From Prevotella sp. (GTDB lineage: Bacteria; Bacteroidota; Bacteroidia; Bacteroidales; Bacteroidaceae): 64,000 nt of DNA. Positions 8,055 through 16,868 of the stretch are shown here, in pieces; the stretch's first letter is position 1; each line of letters starts with the position of its first letter. The notes under the pieces were generated by a model. It searched no databases and had not been told where the DNA came from. It saw nothing but the letters and a program-made list of their open reading frames with translations. Made by a program: the position numbers and the translations under genes. The stretch spans positions 1 through 64,000 of the forward strand of contig JAIKZG010000019.1 of assembly GCA_024682415.1 (NCBI GenBank), in the 5' to 3' direction.

Positions 8055-9377
8055 TTACTTTCCGTTGAAGATAGTGTCGCTAAGGCTCTGCAAAGCACGC
8101 TTCTTATCCGACTTCTTTATAAGGAAAGATATGTTGTAGTTGCTGCCGCCGTATGAAATCATGCGCACAGGTATATTCTTCATCGCGTCGGTGGCAAGAG
8201 TTTCAAAGCCTACGTTGCTCCAATCCAAATCACCTACTACGCAGACGATGCACATATCAGAATCGACAGTCACCGTGCCATATTTCTTCAGCTCATCAAC
8301 GATCTCATTCAAATGAGAATCATTGTCGATACTCATGCTCACACCTACCTCAGATGTTGCAATCATGTCGATAGGAGTCTGATAGCTCTCGAATATTTCA
8401 AATACCTTGCGGAGGAAACCTGTTGCGAGAAGCATTCTCGACGACTTAATCTTTATGGCCGTGATATTATCTTTTGCAGCTACCGCCTTAATCTTGCCTT
8501 TCACGTTCACGCTGTCGATGATAGTACCCTCAGCCTTAGGATCCATTGTGTTCTTCAGACGAACAGGGATACCGGCGAACTTGGCAGGCTGAATACATGT
8601 AGGGTGAAGAATTTTCGCGCCGAAATAAGCAAGCTCGGCAGCTTCCTCAAAATTCAGCTGACGCACTGCCTCAGTCTTGTCTACCACACGAGGGTCATTG
8701 TTGTGCATACCATCAATGTCTGTCCATATCTGGATTTCATCAGCAGGCAGAGCAGCACCGATAAGAGAAGCGGTGTAGTCTGAACCACCACGCTGCAAAT
8801 TGTCAATCTCGCCATAAGCGTTGCGACAGATGAAGCCCTGAGTGATATACACCTGATGTCCCTCATTATTCTTCATTATAGCCTGCAACTTTTGCTTGAT
8901 GTATTCAGAGTCAGGCTCTGCGTTTTTGTCTGTGCGCATGAAATCGAGAGCAGAAAGCAGACAAGCGTCAAAGCCCTGCTCCTGCATATAATTAGTCACC
9001 ATATTGGTAGATATAATCTCGCCTTGCGCTACAATGCTCTTCTCCTCAAAGCTTGTGAATAGCTCCTTTGTGAAAGAGCGCAGATAAGCAAATTCCTCGC
9101 TTAGGAATTCATTCGTCTTCTGTTTATATTCATCAGTGGCGTACAATTCATCAACAACGGCAGCATATTTCTGCTCCAAGCCATTGATTACCTCGTTAGC
9201 GCCATCAGGATTTTTCTTATACAAATAATCGGCAATCTCTACAAGTGAGTTTGTCGTACCGCTCATTGCCGAAAGGACAATAAACGTAGGCTCGCCAGAC
9301 TCTGTCACCAAAGAGGTTACGCCCTTCATTCTCTCAGCTGAACCTACAGAGGTTCCTCCGAATTTCATTACTTTCAT
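8055..9377 (-). CDS. lysC: Aspartate kinase
   Basis: 440 aa, monofunctional (no homoserine dehydrogenase domain). It phosphorylates aspartate at the head of the lysine/methionine/threonine pathway. The nucleotide-binding motif KFGGTSVG is at residues 5-12, the catalytic kinase domain runs to about 290, and two ACT regulatory domains follow (around MLLATGFLRKVFEIF and MCIVCVVGDLDW), implying allosteric end-product inhibition. It lies between the ftsE-like gene and lysA with 34 and 27 nt gaps. Confidence 0.95.
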   Translation of the reverse strand: MKVMKFGGTSVGSAERMKGVTSLVTESGEPTFIVLSAMSGTTNSLVEIADYLYKKNPDGANEVINGLEQKYAAVVDELYATDEYKQKTNEFLSEEFAYLRSFTKELFTSFEEKSIVAQGEIISTNMVTNYMQEQGFDACLLSALDFMRTDKNAEPDSEYIKQKLQAIMKNNEGHQVYITQGFICRNAYGEIDNLQRGGSDYTASLIGAALPADEIQIWTDIDGMHNNDPRVVDKTEAVRQLNFEEAAELAYFGAKILHPTCIQPAKFAGIPVRLKNTMDPKAEGTIIDSVNVKGKIKAVAAKDNITAIKIKSSRMLLATGFLRKVFEIFESYQTPIDMIATSEVGVSMSIDNDSHLNEIVDELKKYGTVTVDSDMCIVCVVGDLDWSNVGFETLATDAMKNIPVRMISYGGSNYNISFLIKKSDKKRALQSLSDTIFNGK

Positions 9378-9411
9378 ATTCTGCGTCCTTATTATTTAAA
9401 TTAAATAGTTT

Positions 9412-10173
9412 CTAATCTTCTGTCTGAGTTTCTATGGCATCGGCATAGTAAGAATTATCTTCTTCTGAAGCCTCTCCTTCTTCCGTCAAGTCAAGACGAT
9501 TAAACTCATTAGTCACATCTGTTAATTGTTGGTCTTTACAACGATATACTATGCCAGGGAATTTATCAAGCATCGGAATATTATGAGTAGACATTATCAC
9601 TGCCGTTCCTGTCTGAGTGATATCCTTCAACAGAGAAACGATTCTGTTAGCCGTCTCCGGGTCGAGATTGCCCGTAGGCTCATCAGCGACTATCATCTTA
9701 GGCTTGTTGAGCAAAGAACGCGCGATAGCTATACGCTGCTGTTCACCGCCCGACAATTCATGAGGCATACTATCCTTCTTGTCGAGCAAGCCAACATCTT
9801 CAAGCACTTCATCAATGCGTGCCTGAATTTTTTCCTTATCTTTCCATCCCGTAGCTTTCAGCACAAACTGCAAATTCTTATTGACAGTGCGGTCGTGGAG
9901 CAACTGGAAATCCTGAAAGATAATACCCATTTCTCTGCGCAGGGCAGGAATTTCCTTTCTTCGCAGAGTCTTTATATCGCGTCCTAAAACCTCAGCCTTT
10001 TCAGCCTCGGTAACATCCAGCTCTTCATAAATGGTTTTGAGCAAAGAACTCTTGCCAGAGCCTACCTTACCTATAAGATAAACAAATTCACCCTCATCTA
10101 CTTGAAAATCAATATCTTTAAGTATGAGTTTATCTCCTTGATATACGCTTAATTTCTGATAGTCTACTAACAT
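9412..10173 (-). CDS. ftsE: FtsE-like ABC transporter ATP-binding protein
   Basis: 253 aa. Walker A is GKVGSGKSS (residues about 35-43), the signature LSGGEQQR is near 142, and Walker B MIVADEPTG is near 163. Similarity is closest to FtsE, the ATPase of the FtsEX complex that controls peptidoglycan hydrolysis at division. A short acidic tail (EEGEASEEDNSYY) extends past the normal end. No ftsX is next to it here, so the membrane partner must be elsewhere if the assignment is right. It is embedded in an amino-acid biosynthesis run, 13 nt after hisIE. A LolD/MacB-type ATPase is the alternative. Confidence 0.82.
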   Translation of the reverse strand: MLVDYQKLSVYQGDKLILKDIDFQVDEGEFVYLIGKVGSGKSSLLKTIYEELDVTEAEKAEVLGRDIKTLRRKEIPALRREMGIIFQDFQLLHDRTVNKNLQFVLKATGWKDKEKIQARIDEVLEDVGLLDKKDSMPHELSGGEQQRIAIARSLLNKPKMIVADEPTGNLDPETANRIVSLLKDITQTGTAVIMSTHNIPMLDKFPGIVYRCKDQQLTDVTNEFNRLDLTEEGEASEEDNSYYADAIETQTED

Positions 10174-10186
10174 AAATTACACATTC

Positions 10187-10801
10187 TTAATGTTTTTGCC
10201 AATTAGGGTCGTGGCGCACCTGCAACTCCTTGGCGATATCTTCTATTCTCATGCCCTTGCTCGTAAGCAGAACTATAAGATGATAGAACATATCAGCTGC
10301 CTCATAAACGAGACGTTCATTTGTGCCGTTTGTAGCTTCAATTACTGCCTCTAATGCTTCCTCGCCCACTTTCTGCGCCATGCGGTTAAGTCCATCTTTA
10401 AACAAACTTGTGGTGTAGCTGCCTTCCGGCATTTCCTCATGTCGCTTGTCGATGAAATTCTGTAATTCCGTAAGGAACAGCAAAGGGTTTGCTTCATTTT
10501 TCTCGCCCCAACAAGTATCAGTGCCCTTGTGGCATGTAGGGCCATCGGGGATTGCCTTTATGAGCAGAGTGTCATTATCGCAGTCGTTCTGAATGCTTAC
10601 AAGATTAAGGAAATTGCCCGAAGTTTCACCTTTTGTCCAAAGGCAATTACTAGAGCGACTCCAGAAAGTAACCTTTTTCGTTTCCACAGTCTTTTCGTAG
10701 GCTTCCTTATTCATAAAGCCGAGCATCAGCACATTTTTTGTGCGAGCGTCTTGTATAATAGCAGGCACTAAGCCATTCATCTTTTCAAAATCTATCTCCA
10801 T
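10187..10801 (-). CDS. hisIE: Bifunctional phosphoribosyl-AMP cyclohydrolase / phosphoribosyl-ATP pyrophosphatase
   Basis: 204 aa, typical of HisIE fusions. The N-terminal HisI part has FWSRSSNCLWTKGETSGN and the metal site DCDNDTLL...GPTCHKGTDTCW. The C-terminal HisE part begins near residue 112 (LTELQNFIDKR) and contains KVGEEALEAVIEA and AADMFYHLIVLL. It carries out steps 2 and 3 of histidine synthesis. It starts 1 nt after the hisA-hisF fusion, so translation is probably coupled. Confidence 0.96.
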   Translation of the reverse strand: MEIDFEKMNGLVPAIIQDARTKNVLMLGFMNKEAYEKTVETKKVTFWSRSSNCLWTKGETSGNFLNLVSIQNDCDNDTLLIKAIPDGPTCHKGTDTCWGEKNEANPLLFLTELQNFIDKRHEEMPEGSYTTSLFKDGLNRMAQKVGEEALEAVIEATNGTNERLVYEAADMFYHLIVLLTSKGMRIEDIAKELQVRHDPNWQKH

Positions 10802-10802
10802 T

Positions 10803-12290
10803 TTATATTCTTACGTTTATATCTTCGTTTCTTAAATATCTTTTCAAATCAGCGATTCCAATTTCTCCGAAATGGAACACGCTTGCAGCCAAAGCAGCAT
10901 CGGCATGACCTATGGTAAAGGCATCTCTGAAATGCTCCATTGCTCCAGCGCCTCCACTTGCTATGACAGGAATATTCAGTTCGGCAGCGAGCTTTGCAAG
11001 AGCGTCATTGGCATATCCTGTCTTCACTCCGTCATGGTTCATACTCGTGAAAAGGATTTCACCAGCGCCACGTCTTTCCGCCTCCTTAGCCCATTCAAAC
11101 AAGCCAAGCGAAGTGCGCTCTCTGCCACCTTTCACATAGCAATGCCAGCCATCATCATCGAGTCGCGCGTCTATCGCGCATACGCATACCTGACTGCCAT
11201 ACTTGCTTGCGATCTCATTTATCAGTTCTGGGCGACGGATTGCCGAAGAATTCACGCTTACCTTATCAGCACCGGCATTCAGCAGTCTGTCCACATCATC
11301 AATGGTGTTTATTCCCCCACCCACGGTGAAAGGAATATTTATCTCGCGAGCCACACGGCTGACCATCTCCGTAAAAGTCTTTCTTCCCTCAAAGCTTGCC
11401 GTTATATCAAGGAACACCAATTCGTCGGCACCAGCCTCGCTATATATCTTGCCAAGCTCCACAGGGTCGCCAGCATGGCGTAGGTTTACAAAATTTGTGC
11501 CCTTTACCGTCTCACCGTCCTTCACGTCAAGACATGGAATAATGCGTTTTGCCAATGAGCTTTTATGAGTATTCTGTGAGTCAAACAATTTCCTCACATC
11601 AATTTTTCCCTCATAAAAAGCCTTACCAAAGACGACAGCCGGAATGCCGGCAGCAACCAGTCGGTCAATATCATCGTTGCTTGACACGCCCCCCGACGCA
11701 ATAAGATGTATATTCGGGAAATGCTTCATTATGTCCTTATATAAATCCACATTAGTGCCGGCAAGCGTTCCATCTTTACTTATATCCGTGCAAAGCACAT
11801 TTCTGATACCTCGCTCTACGTATCGCTTCAAGAACGGCATCAATTCTAGGTCAGAATCTTCCTTCCAACCATTTATTGAAATTTTGCCATCTCTCACGTC
11901 AGCTCCGAGAACAATATGCTCTGCGCCATATTTCTTTATCCATTCATAGCAAAGCTCAGGATTAGTAACTGCCAAACTGCCTATCGTTACCATCTCAGCT
12001 CCTGCCGCGAATGCTTTTTCTATGTCGTCTTCAGTTTTTATTCCGCCACCGAAATCCACGATAAGATTAGTTGCGGAAGTGATGGCTCTGAGCACATCAA
12101 GATTCACCACATGGTGGGATTTCGCGCCGTCCAAGTCTACCACATGCAGACGCTCGAATCCCATTTCCTCGAAATGACGCGCCACATCGGCAGGATTGTC
12201 AGAATAGACTTTTTTCTGACCATAGTCACCTTTAGTCAAACGTACCAGCTGACCATTTATTATATCTATAGCAGGAATAAGCTCTATCAT
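10803..12290 (-). CDS. hisAF: HisA-HisF fusion: ProFAR isomerase joined to imidazole glycerol phosphate synthase cyclase subunit
   Basis: 495 aa in one open frame. Residues 1 to about 236 are a complete HisA: catalytic D9 (IPAID) and D131 (GADVRDGK), phosphate loops GGGIKT and ASGGVSS. Residues 245-495 are a complete HisF beginning [15 protein letters not shown], with catalytic D255 and D374 exactly where D11 and D130 fall with a 244-residue offset. The join is a linker of about 8-9 residues (DSQNTHKSS). I read the junction codon by codon (11540-11600): there is no stop, and the position where separate HisF has its start Met is Ser245 (TCA). The only possible internal start is TTG at 11553-11555, with no ribosome site before it. 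The chain would convert ProFAR to PRFAR and then PRFAR to imidazole glycerol phosphate with ammonia from HisH, whose gene overlaps by 4 nt (ATGA). Confidence 0.93.
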   Translation of the reverse strand: MIELIPAIDIINGQLVRLTKGDYGQKKVYSDNPADVARHFEEMGFERLHVVDLDGAKSHHVVNLDVLRAITSATNLIVDFGGGIKTEDDIEKAFAAGAEMVTIGSLAVTNPELCYEWIKKYGAEHIVLGADVRDGKISINGWKEDSDLELMPFLKRYVERGIRNVLCTDISKDGTLAGTNVDLYKDIMKHFPNIHLIASGGVSSNDDIDRLVAAGIPAVVFGKAFYEGKIDVRKLFDSQNTHKSSLAKRIIPCLDVKDGETVKGTNFVNLRHAGDPVELGKIYSEAGADELVFLDITASFEGRKTFTEMVSRVAREINIPFTVGGGINTIDDVDRLLNAGADKVSVNSSAIRRPELINEIASKYGSQVCVCAIDARLDDDGWHCYVKGGRERTSLGLFEWAKEAERRGAGEILFTSMNHDGVKTGYANDALAKLAAELNIPVIASGGAGAMEHFRDAFTIGHADAALAASVFHFGEIGIADLKRYLRNEDINVRI

Positions 12291-12892
12291 AACTTTAAAT
12301 CAAGGAAATTACGTAATATTTTCTCTCCCACGCTTCCGCTCTTTTCAGGATGAAACTGTGTGGCATAGAAGTTATCTTTATGCAATGCCGCGCTGAAAGG
12401 CTGTATATAGTCTGCCTTAGCTATAGTGTAATCGCATAAAGGCACATAATAACTATGCACGAAATAGACATAATCACGGCTACCGTTTTCGCTGATATCA
12501 TTAAATAAATCAGTCTTTGCGTCGTATATCATGTTCCATCCCATAGCAGGCACTTTATCCTCATGTCTTTGCGGAACAAATCTTTTCACGTCTACAGGAA
12601 AAATACCAAGACAATCAGTATCTCCCTCTTCAGAGTGACGACACATCAGCTGCTGCCCCACACAAATGCCAAGCACCGGCTGCTTCAAGCCCATGATTAT
12701 CTCGTCGAGCCTGTGCTCACGAATATAGCTCATTGTAGTGGAAGCCTCTCCCTGTCCGGGAAACAACACTTTGTCTGCCTTAGCCAATGTTTCGGCATCA
12801 TCGGTGAGGATAGGCTCTACGCCCAGTCGGCGAAGAGCATTTACCACAGAAAAGATGTTGCCTGCATTATATTTTACTATCGCTAAATTCAT
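12287..12892 (-). CDS. hisH: Imidazole glycerol phosphate synthase glutaminase subunit
   Basis: 201 aa from the ATG at 12892; an upstream extension of 17 codons is possible but begins inside purU and adds nothing family-like. Class I glutaminase: nucleophile C77 in GICVGQQL, His-Glu pair in FHPEKSG near the C-terminus, oxyanion strand FPGQGEAS. It supplies ammonia to HisF. Its stop overlaps the hisA-hisF start by 4 nt, which should favour coupled translation of the two partners. Confidence 0.95.
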   Translation of the reverse strand: MNLAIVKYNAGNIFSVVNALRRLGVEPILTDDAETLAKADKVLFPGQGEASTTMSYIREHRLDEIIMGLKQPVLGICVGQQLMCRHSEEGDTDCLGIFPVDVKRFVPQRHEDKVPAMGWNMIYDAKTDLFNDISENGSRDYVYFVHSYYVPLCDYTIAKADYIQPFSAALHKDNFYATQFHPEKSGSVGEKILRNFLDLKL

Positions 12893-12893
12893 T

Positions 12894-13766
12894 TTAGCTA
12901 AATATGATTGTCTTATTATTATATGTAAGGATTTTGCGCTCAATATGCTTGGTTACGGCACGCGACAAAACAATTTTCTCCAAATCGCGACCTTTCTTTA
13001 CCAAACTGTCAGGAGTGTCCTTATGAGATATTCTCACTACGTCCTGTTCTATTATCGGTCCGGCGTCAAGCTCTGCGGTTACATAATGGCTTGTCGCGCC
13101 AATTATCTTCACTCCGCGCTCATAAGCCTGATGATAAGGCTTCGCGCCCACAAACGCCGGCAAGAAAGAATGATGGATATTAATAATCTTATCAGGATAA
13201 GCCTTTATCATGTCGTCGCTGATGATCTGCATATAACGAGCCAAAACGATAGATGTAATCTTCTCTTTCTTCAGCAATTCCATCTCCGCTTTTTCCACTT
13301 CGGCTTTATTTGAATGGTCTTTCTTTATCGACCACACATAATAGGGAATATTAAATTGCTCGGCTACATAGCGCAAATCCTCATGATTGCTCACTATGCA
13401 AGGAATGTCTACCGCCCATTCGCCACTCTTATATCGAGCCAGCAAATCATACAGGCAATGACTCATCTTGCTCACGAATATCGCCATGCGAGGACGCTCG
13501 TCGTTGAAATAGAGATGAAATTTCATCTTAAACCTTCCGCCATACAGAGTTTCGATTATCTCTCCTATTTTTTCGCGAGGAATGAGGAATTTGTCAATAT
13601 CCCATTCTATACGCATAAAAAACATACCATCCTCATGGTCAACATATTGGTCAAGATACTCAATGTTGCCATTATTATCTGTAATGAATTTAGTAATCTC
13701 CGTTATAATACCTTGCTTGTCAGGGCAATGCAAAAGTAATATAGCTATAGGTTTCTTCATCTCCAT
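12894..13766 (-). CDS. purU: Formyltetrahydrofolate deformylase
   Basis: 290 aa (288 if the ATG at 13760 is used). An N-terminal ACT domain (ILLLHCPDKQGIITEITKF) precedes a formyltransferase-type domain with NIHHSFLPAFVGAKPYHQAY and the catalytic Asp in ITAELDAGPI-like VTAELDAGPIIEQD. It hydrolyses 10-formyl-THF to THF and formate, balancing one-carbon pools and feeding formate to purine synthesis. It is first in the run, 1 nt ahead of hisH. The link to histidine is reasonable, because the HisF/HisH step releases the purine intermediate AICAR, which is formylated next. Confidence 0.93.
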   Translation of the reverse strand: MEMKKPIAILLLHCPDKQGIITEITKFITDNNGNIEYLDQYVDHEDGMFFMRIEWDIDKFLIPREKIGEIIETLYGGRFKMKFHLYFNDERPRMAIFVSKMSHCLYDLLARYKSGEWAVDIPCIVSNHEDLRYVAEQFNIPYYVWSIKKDHSNKAEVEKAEMELLKKEKITSIVLARYMQIISDDMIKAYPDKIINIHHSFLPAFVGAKPYHQAYERGVKIIGATSHYVTAELDAGPIIEQDVVRISHKDTPDSLVKKGRDLEKIVLSRAVTKHIERKILTYNNKTIIFS

Positions 13767-13792
13767 ATAAAATATCTATATATAAAACGTCG

Positions 13793-13800
13793 CAAAAATA
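13793..13800 (-). promoter_or_regulatory. Likely -7 box of the purU-his-lys transcription unit
   Basis: On the minus strand TATTTTTG fits TAnnTTTG, about 27-34 nt ahead of the purU start. The -33 region is a weak match. No other equally good promoter was seen between here and lysA, which supports one long transcript. Confidence 0.45.
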
Positions 13801-13893
13801 CGAATTTTCTTCGTACTTTAGAAATAAAGTATCAATTTAATACATTTTTCTATGATTTCATTGCAAAGTGTAGGCATATTGGCTGTATATAAA

Positions 13894-14415
13894 TTATTTT
13901 GCAGCTCTTAATATCACCGTTGTGGCACCTATAGTAAACAGCGCTCCATCCTCTATCACTCTGCGCTCTCTGTCGCCCAAAATCTCATTATCCACAAACG
14001 TGCCCGTATTGCTCGGTCCATCTCTGAGCACATATTTCAGATTGCCTCGTTTGTCTCTTGAAACGGTTATCACGCAATGAGTAATATCAATGCTTGGGTC
14101 GTTAGTCTCAATGGCGCAGTTGTTATCCACGCCTTTCATGTATCTGCCGATAACGTTTTCTCCGAAATGCAGAGGAATTATCTGTTTGTAATGAAACACA
14201 TTCTCTATAACTACTATTGAGCCGAACTCCTCGTCGTTCTCATGCTCATCGAGTTTTTCCTCTTTGCGAGTGTCGCGGAGCTTAGTTGTGCCCAGACGCA
14301 CTCCAAACTGCTTATTGCATGAAGGGCATACAAAGACGAGCGTCTGACCTGCCTGATATTTGGTCTCATCAAAAGTTATAAAGTTATCACATTTAGGACA
14401 TCTTACGCGTTTCAT
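13894..14415 (-). CDS. FHA-domain protein with N-terminal zinc ribbon
   Basis: 173 aa, cytoplasmic. Two CxxC pairs (CPKC at residues 5-8, CPSC about 24 residues later) form a zinc ribbon of the MJ0042 type. A forkhead-associated domain follows from about residue 80, with GRYMKG, DPSIDITHCVI and DGPSNTGTFVDNE. FHA domains bind phosphothreonine, so the protein may link a Ser/Thr kinase to an unknown target. No kinase gene is adjacent. The gene is flanked by unrelated units. Confidence 0.85.
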   Translation of the reverse strand: MKRVRCPKCDNFITFDETKYQAGQTLVFVCPSCNKQFGVRLGTTKLRDTRKEEKLDEHENDEEFGSIVVIENVFHYKQIIPLHFGENVIGRYMKGVDNNCAIETNDPSIDITHCVITVSRDKRGNLKYVLRDGPSNTGTFVDNEILGDRERRVIEDGALFTIGATTVILRAAK

Positions 14416-14456
14416 TGTTTCTAAAAATTATATTCTTATGTGAAAAAATCAGATAT

Positions 14457-14492
14457 AAAAAATGGGTTACTTTTAGTAAACCTTAGTAACCC
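14457..14492 (-). terminator. Intrinsic terminator overlapping the 3' end of the HU/SPOR gene
   Basis: GGGTTACT (14464-14471) pairs with AGTAACCC (14485-14492); on the minus strand the stem is followed by ATTTTTTAT. The stop codon (14473-14475) lies in the loop, and the 5' arm encodes the last residues (WVTKVY). Confidence 0.75.
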
Positions 14493-15564
14493 AGCAATCA
14501 GCAAATATTTCTCTGTTATTCAGCTTGTTCATCACGGCGTTGGCTCTGCTCCGAGTCTCGTATCTGCCGTAAACTACTTTGCTGCTGTTTCCATTTGCCA
14601 GCACATGGGCTTCATCATATCCCTGTTTATGAAGTTGATGGACATATCGGTGAGCATTACCACTTGGCACCTTACTTGTCAATACCACGCTGAAATAAGG
14701 TTTATGCTCGTCGGCCATCTGTCCTGCTTCCTTTTTTTCCTCTTTCTTTTCCTTCTTCTCAGCTTTCGCTTTCTTCACCGATACGACTTTATGCTCCGAA
14801 TGTTTGACATCCGAAGTATGAGGCATCACCTGATGAAGAAGATTTGTGTCGATAGCGCTCTGATTTACCTTATTATTGCTATCGCTCAATGAAGAGGGGA
14901 ATAAAAGAAAAGCTATGAGCATCACGGCAGCGATAAGGATATTGCGTGCCACGCTCATAGGTATTGTTATCGTCTGCTGCTCTTTCTGCTGGGCAGACTC
15001 TTTGATTTCAGCTGTTTCCACTTCTATCGTGACAGGCTTCTGCTCCGCATGATGTTCCTGAGAGAAAGTGTTGTCGGCTATATATTCAGCTTCCTCTTTC
15101 TGCTGTTCCAACGCAAGCTTTGCCTGACGCTCCGCCTTCTTCTGCGCTAAGGTCTTCATCTCAAATGAGCCGAAACCATAAAAAGAAGGAGTAAGAAGTC
15201 CTGCCTCGCAAGGCTCGAAATCATATTTACCCTCATCAGTAAGGCGAAGCGTGCCCACACCATTCAATGTATATTCACCTTCATCCTCAATAGAACCGCG
15301 CAGCATAGCCACATTCTGCTCTATTCTGCGCATTGCTTCAGGGTAACTTATGTCGTAAGCCTCAACAAAAGATTGAGCCAACACGGAATCATTCAGCTTC
15401 AACTGCGGGTTGAAACCGATGGTTCTCAAAGGCGGTAAGAAAAGGTTATCGCTTTCAGAGTATCTTGCGTCAGAATGATGTGCCACAAATCCCCCGAAAT
15501 TAGGAACTATGACGCAGTCATTGCTGAGAAGCAGTATCTCAATATGTCTTTCCAACTCAATCAT
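14473..15564 (-). CDS. HU/CCDC81-SPOR domain envelope protein
   Basis: 363 aa from the ATG at 15564. The N-terminal 140 residues form the tandem HU-like module typical of Bacteroidota SPOR proteins (LERHIEILLLSNDCVIVPNF onwards). A charged stretch and one transmembrane helix (about residues 207-224, NILIAAVMLIAFLLFP) lead to a Lys/Glu-rich periplasmic linker and a C-terminal SPOR domain (PYFSVVLTSKVPSGN to the end). SPOR domains bind denuded peptidoglycan at division sites, so a role in septation or envelope-nucleoid linkage is likely. The start is set by a TATCTTTG promoter box only 7 nt upstream; a further upstream TTG would precede the promoter. Confidence 0.88.
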   Translation of the reverse strand: MIELERHIEILLLSNDCVIVPNFGGFVAHHSDARYSESDNLFLPPLRTIGFNPQLKLNDSVLAQSFVEAYDISYPEAMRRIEQNVAMLRGSIEDEGEYTLNGVGTLRLTDEGKYDFEPCEAGLLTPSFYGFGSFEMKTLAQKKAERQAKLALEQQKEEAEYIADNTFSQEHHAEQKPVTIEVETAEIKESAQQKEQQTITIPMSVARNILIAAVMLIAFLLFPSSLSDSNNKVNQSAIDTNLLHQVMPHTSDVKHSEHKVVSVKKAKAEKKEKKEEKKEAGQMADEHKPYFSVVLTSKVPSGNAHRYVHQLHKQGYDEAHVLANGNSSKVVYGRYETRSRANAVMNKLNNREIFADCWVTKVY

Positions 15565-15570
15565 CAATTG

Positions 15571-15596
15571 CAAAGATACAAAAAAATTCGATACAC
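15571..15596 (-). promoter_or_regulatory. Promoter placing the HU/SPOR gene on a near-leaderless mRNA
   Basis: Minus-strand TATCTTTG (15571-15578) preceded by TTG with a 19-nt spacer. The expected start of transcription is at or within 1-2 nt of the ATG at 15564, implying a leaderless or nearly leaderless transcript. Confidence 0.6.
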
Positions 15597-15650
15597 GCAA
15601 CTATATATTAGCAAATAAATGAGTAAATTTGCACCTCATATAGCACGCCA

Positions 15651-15675
15651 CACTATATAAATAAGGTATATAGTG
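15651..15675 (+). promoter_or_regulatory. Hairpin in the mnmA 5' region
   Basis: CACTATAT (15652-15659 region) pairs with ATATAGTG with a 9-nt loop, between a TAAATTTG box (15624-15631) and the mnmA ribosome site AAAGGA. It could affect mRNA stability or initiation. Its function is unknown. Confidence 0.4.
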
Positions 15676-15711
15676 CCTGCATAAGAAAAAGATTAATCAA
15701 GAAAGGAATAT

Positions 15712-16788
15712 ATGAATTTAGAAGAACTGAAGGATAAAAAGATTGCGGTTTTGCTTTCCGGCGGTGTGGATAGCTCAGTTGTAGTTTATGAATTCGCGCG
15801 CTTAGGATTGCATCCTGATTGTTTCTACATAAAAATCGGCCCTGAGGAAAAAGAGGCATGGGACTGCACCTCGGAGGAAGATTTGGAAATGGCTACTGCC
15901 GTAGCTGCTAAATTCAAATGCAAATTGCAGGTTATCGACTGCCATAAGGAATATTGGGATCAAGTTTCCAAATACACTATGGACAAGGTGCGTGCCGGCT
16001 ACACTCCTAATCCTGATGTAATGTGCAACCGTCTTATCAAATTTGGCGCTTTTGATGAGAAGATAGGTCATGAATACGACCTTATCGCGACCGGTCATTA
16101 TGCTCAGACGGAAATCATCGACGGGAAGAAATGGCTCACCACAAGTCCCGACCCCGTAAAAGACCAGACAGATTTTCTTGCTCAGATTTACGATTGGCAG
16201 CTAAAGAAAGCCATCTTCCCAATCGGGCATTATCAGAAAGGCGAAGTGCGCGAGATTGCTGAGCGTGAGCATCTTATCAACGCCAAGCGCAAAGACTCGC
16301 AAGGCATCTGTTTCCTCGGCAAGATAAACTATAATGAATATATCCGTCGCTATCTCGGCGAGAATCCTGGCGACGTGCTTGAATTGGAGACAGGCAAAAA
16401 GATAGGTCAGCACAAAGGTCTTTGGTTTCACACCATCGGTCAGCGTCATGGTCTTGGTTTTGGCGGAGGCCCTTGGTATGCGGTAAAGAAAAATGTAGAG
16501 AAAAACATTCTTTATGTAAGCAAAGGCTATGAGCCGTCTACAGCCTACAAAAAAGATTTCCCTATTCATGATTTCCATTTCCTCACCGAGACGGTAGACA
16601 TGCAGAAAGTAACATTTAAGATTCGCCATACTCCCGACTATCATCCCGCCATATTAGAAAAGACAGGCGAAGGCAAATACATCGTTCATGCCGAAGAGAT
16701 GATTCAAGGTGTCGCCCCTGGTCAGTTCTGCGTGGTTTATGATGAAAATCACCACGTATGCTTCGGCTCTGGCGAAATCACAGTATAG
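15712..16788 (+). CDS. mnmA: tRNA-specific 2-thiouridylase
   Basis: 358 aa, normal length. It forms 2-thiouridine at position 34 of tRNA-Lys, -Glu and -Gln, using ATP and persulfide sulfur. The PP-loop is SGGVDSS (residues 16-22); the catalytic Cys pair is C105 (VMCNRLIKF) and C200 (SQGICFLG); the C-terminal beta-barrel domain starts near 280. The ribosome site AAGAAAGGA is 7-8 nt ahead of the ATG. It stands alone on the plus strand, divergent from the HU/SPOR gene. Confidence 0.96.
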   Translation: MNLEELKDKKIAVLLSGGVDSSVVVYEFARLGLHPDCFYIKIGPEEKEAWDCTSEEDLEMATAVAAKFKCKLQVIDCHKEYWDQVSKYTMDKVRAGYTPNPDVMCNRLIKFGAFDEKIGHEYDLIATGHYAQTEIIDGKKWLTTSPDPVKDQTDFLAQIYDWQLKKAIFPIGHYQKGEVREIAEREHLINAKRKDSQGICFLGKINYNEYIRRYLGENPGDVLELETGKKIGQHKGLWFHTIGQRHGLGFGGGPWYAVKKNVEKNILYVSKGYEPSTAYKKDFPIHDFHFLTETVDMQKVTFKIRHTPDYHPAILEKTGEGKYIVHAEEMIQGVAPGQFCVVYDENHHVCFGSGEITV

Positions 16789-16814
16789 GAAACATTGTTA
16801 TTACAACAATACGC

Positions 16815-16856
16815 AAACGAGTGCACTTCAATCATGAGGCGCACTCGTTTTTTGTG
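16815..16856 (+). terminator. Intrinsic terminator of mnmA
   Basis: AAACGAGTGC (16815-16824) pairs with GCACTCGTTT (16841-16850), followed by TTTTG. Confidence 0.85.
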
Positions 16857-16868
16857 TGTTTGGATGAA

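Noticed and set aside
11540..11600. Sequencing frameshift or missed stop between hisA and hisF
   Set aside because: The codons across the junction are in frame, the linker has normal composition, and both domains are complete. A separate HisF would need TTG with no ribosome site.
15565..15600. Upstream TTG start of the HU/SPOR protein
   Set aside because: It lies upstream of the predicted transcription start and outside the HU-like domain.
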